A program made the position numbers and the translations under genes. Of a stretch of 64,000 nucleotides of DNA, positions 63,641 to 64,000 are shown piece after piece. The notes under the pieces were generated by a model, which worked only from the letters and a program-made list of their open reading frames with translations, was not told the origin of the DNA and ran no database searches. The stretch spans positions 45,226,587 through 45,290,586 of the forward strand of contig JAJLRJ010000005.1 of assembly GCA_024195265.1 (NCBI GenBank), in the 5' to 3' direction. Numbering within the stretch: position 1 is the first letter of the stretch; each line of letters starts with the position of its first letter. This stretch comes from Dendrophyllia cribrosa (taxonomy: Eukaryota; Cnidaria; Anthozoa; Scleractinia; Dendrophylliidae).

Positions 63641-64000
63641 AGTGCAATGTTGACCTCACGGGTAATAAATTGTTTTCACGGCAATCAACATTGCTGTGGG
63701 AAGGGGGAGGAGGACTGAAATAGCATGTGATAACGACATCCAGAAGCATACTGAATAGTAGGATAAAAATATATTAGGGAAGCGTATTTTTGCATGTAAT
63801 TTCAGTGAGTGTCCCAAGAAGTATTGGCCAGGGTTGTAGCTTGACTGAATTTAACATTGAAATAGACTTAAGTGAAATGCCAAAATTGATAAGTAAAGTT
63901 GGAGGAAGGTATAGGACAACATGATTCTAACCATCTTTTGCACTATCTTTCGCATCATGAAACTAATTAACTTATTAATTTAAATTTAACGCTGACTAAC

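Overview
This is animal nuclear DNA, most likely from an anthozoan cnidarian (coral or sea anemone). It is AT-rich and intron-rich, full of small foldback repeats, tRNA-derived SINEs, LINE 3' fragments and Penelope-like debris, and carries three genes whose products are recognisable from their sequence. The species cannot be named from the sequence alone.

Host genes. (1) The minus strand from 50830 down to the left edge carries the 5' part of an inositol 1,4,5-trisphosphate receptor gene (ITPR). I could place 27 consecutive coding exons that join in phase without a gap, giving 1195 codons from the start Met to past the IP3-binding core into the modulatory region. The rest lies beyond position 1. 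(2) Head-to-head with it, about 385 bp away, a three-exon plus-strand glycerate kinase gene (GLYCTK, 531 codons) runs 51216-56131. (3) Further right on the plus strand is the 5' part of a dystroglycan gene (DAG1): a hydrophobic leader, a CADG/cadherin-like domain, the alpha-dystroglycan second domain, a furin site and a long Ser/Thr/Asn-rich mucin-like exon. It continues past the right edge.

Virus-like element. ITPR intron 14 (16724-33193) contains a complete 14,963-bp Polinton/Maverick-type element at 17582-32544. It has about 235-bp terminal inverted repeats starting AG and ending CT, a GAACC target duplication, and it sits inside an older host MITE. It encodes a protein-primed type B DNA polymerase broken by several stops and frameshifts, an intact retroviral-type integrase, a YqaJ/lambda-exonuclease-type nuclease, a VLTF3-like zinc-ribbon protein, a 533-residue candidate structural protein with a C-terminal membrane anchor, a beta-rich 217-residue protein, coiled-coil/membrane proteins and about eight small conserved-looking proteins. 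I find no FtsK/HerA packaging ATPase, no adenain-like protease and no capsid protein I recognise. Most genes start just downstream of a TATATA/GTATAC-like box. This element is the most likely undescribed system in the window.

Repeats. There is a 62-bp satellite with a higher-order period of 7-8 units (9224-10710), a 106-bp array (3280-4540), an imperfect array of about 85 bp (37580-38300), a dispersed 88-bp-unit MITE family (six or more sites), a TTAA-flanked MITE (33481-34140), and three inverted-repeat units whose ends carry hammerhead-ribozyme-like motifs. One of these is an 810-bp-arm palindrome of a Penelope-like GIY-YIG sequence at 44856-46502. Very long G or C runs (up to 72) occur at several places.
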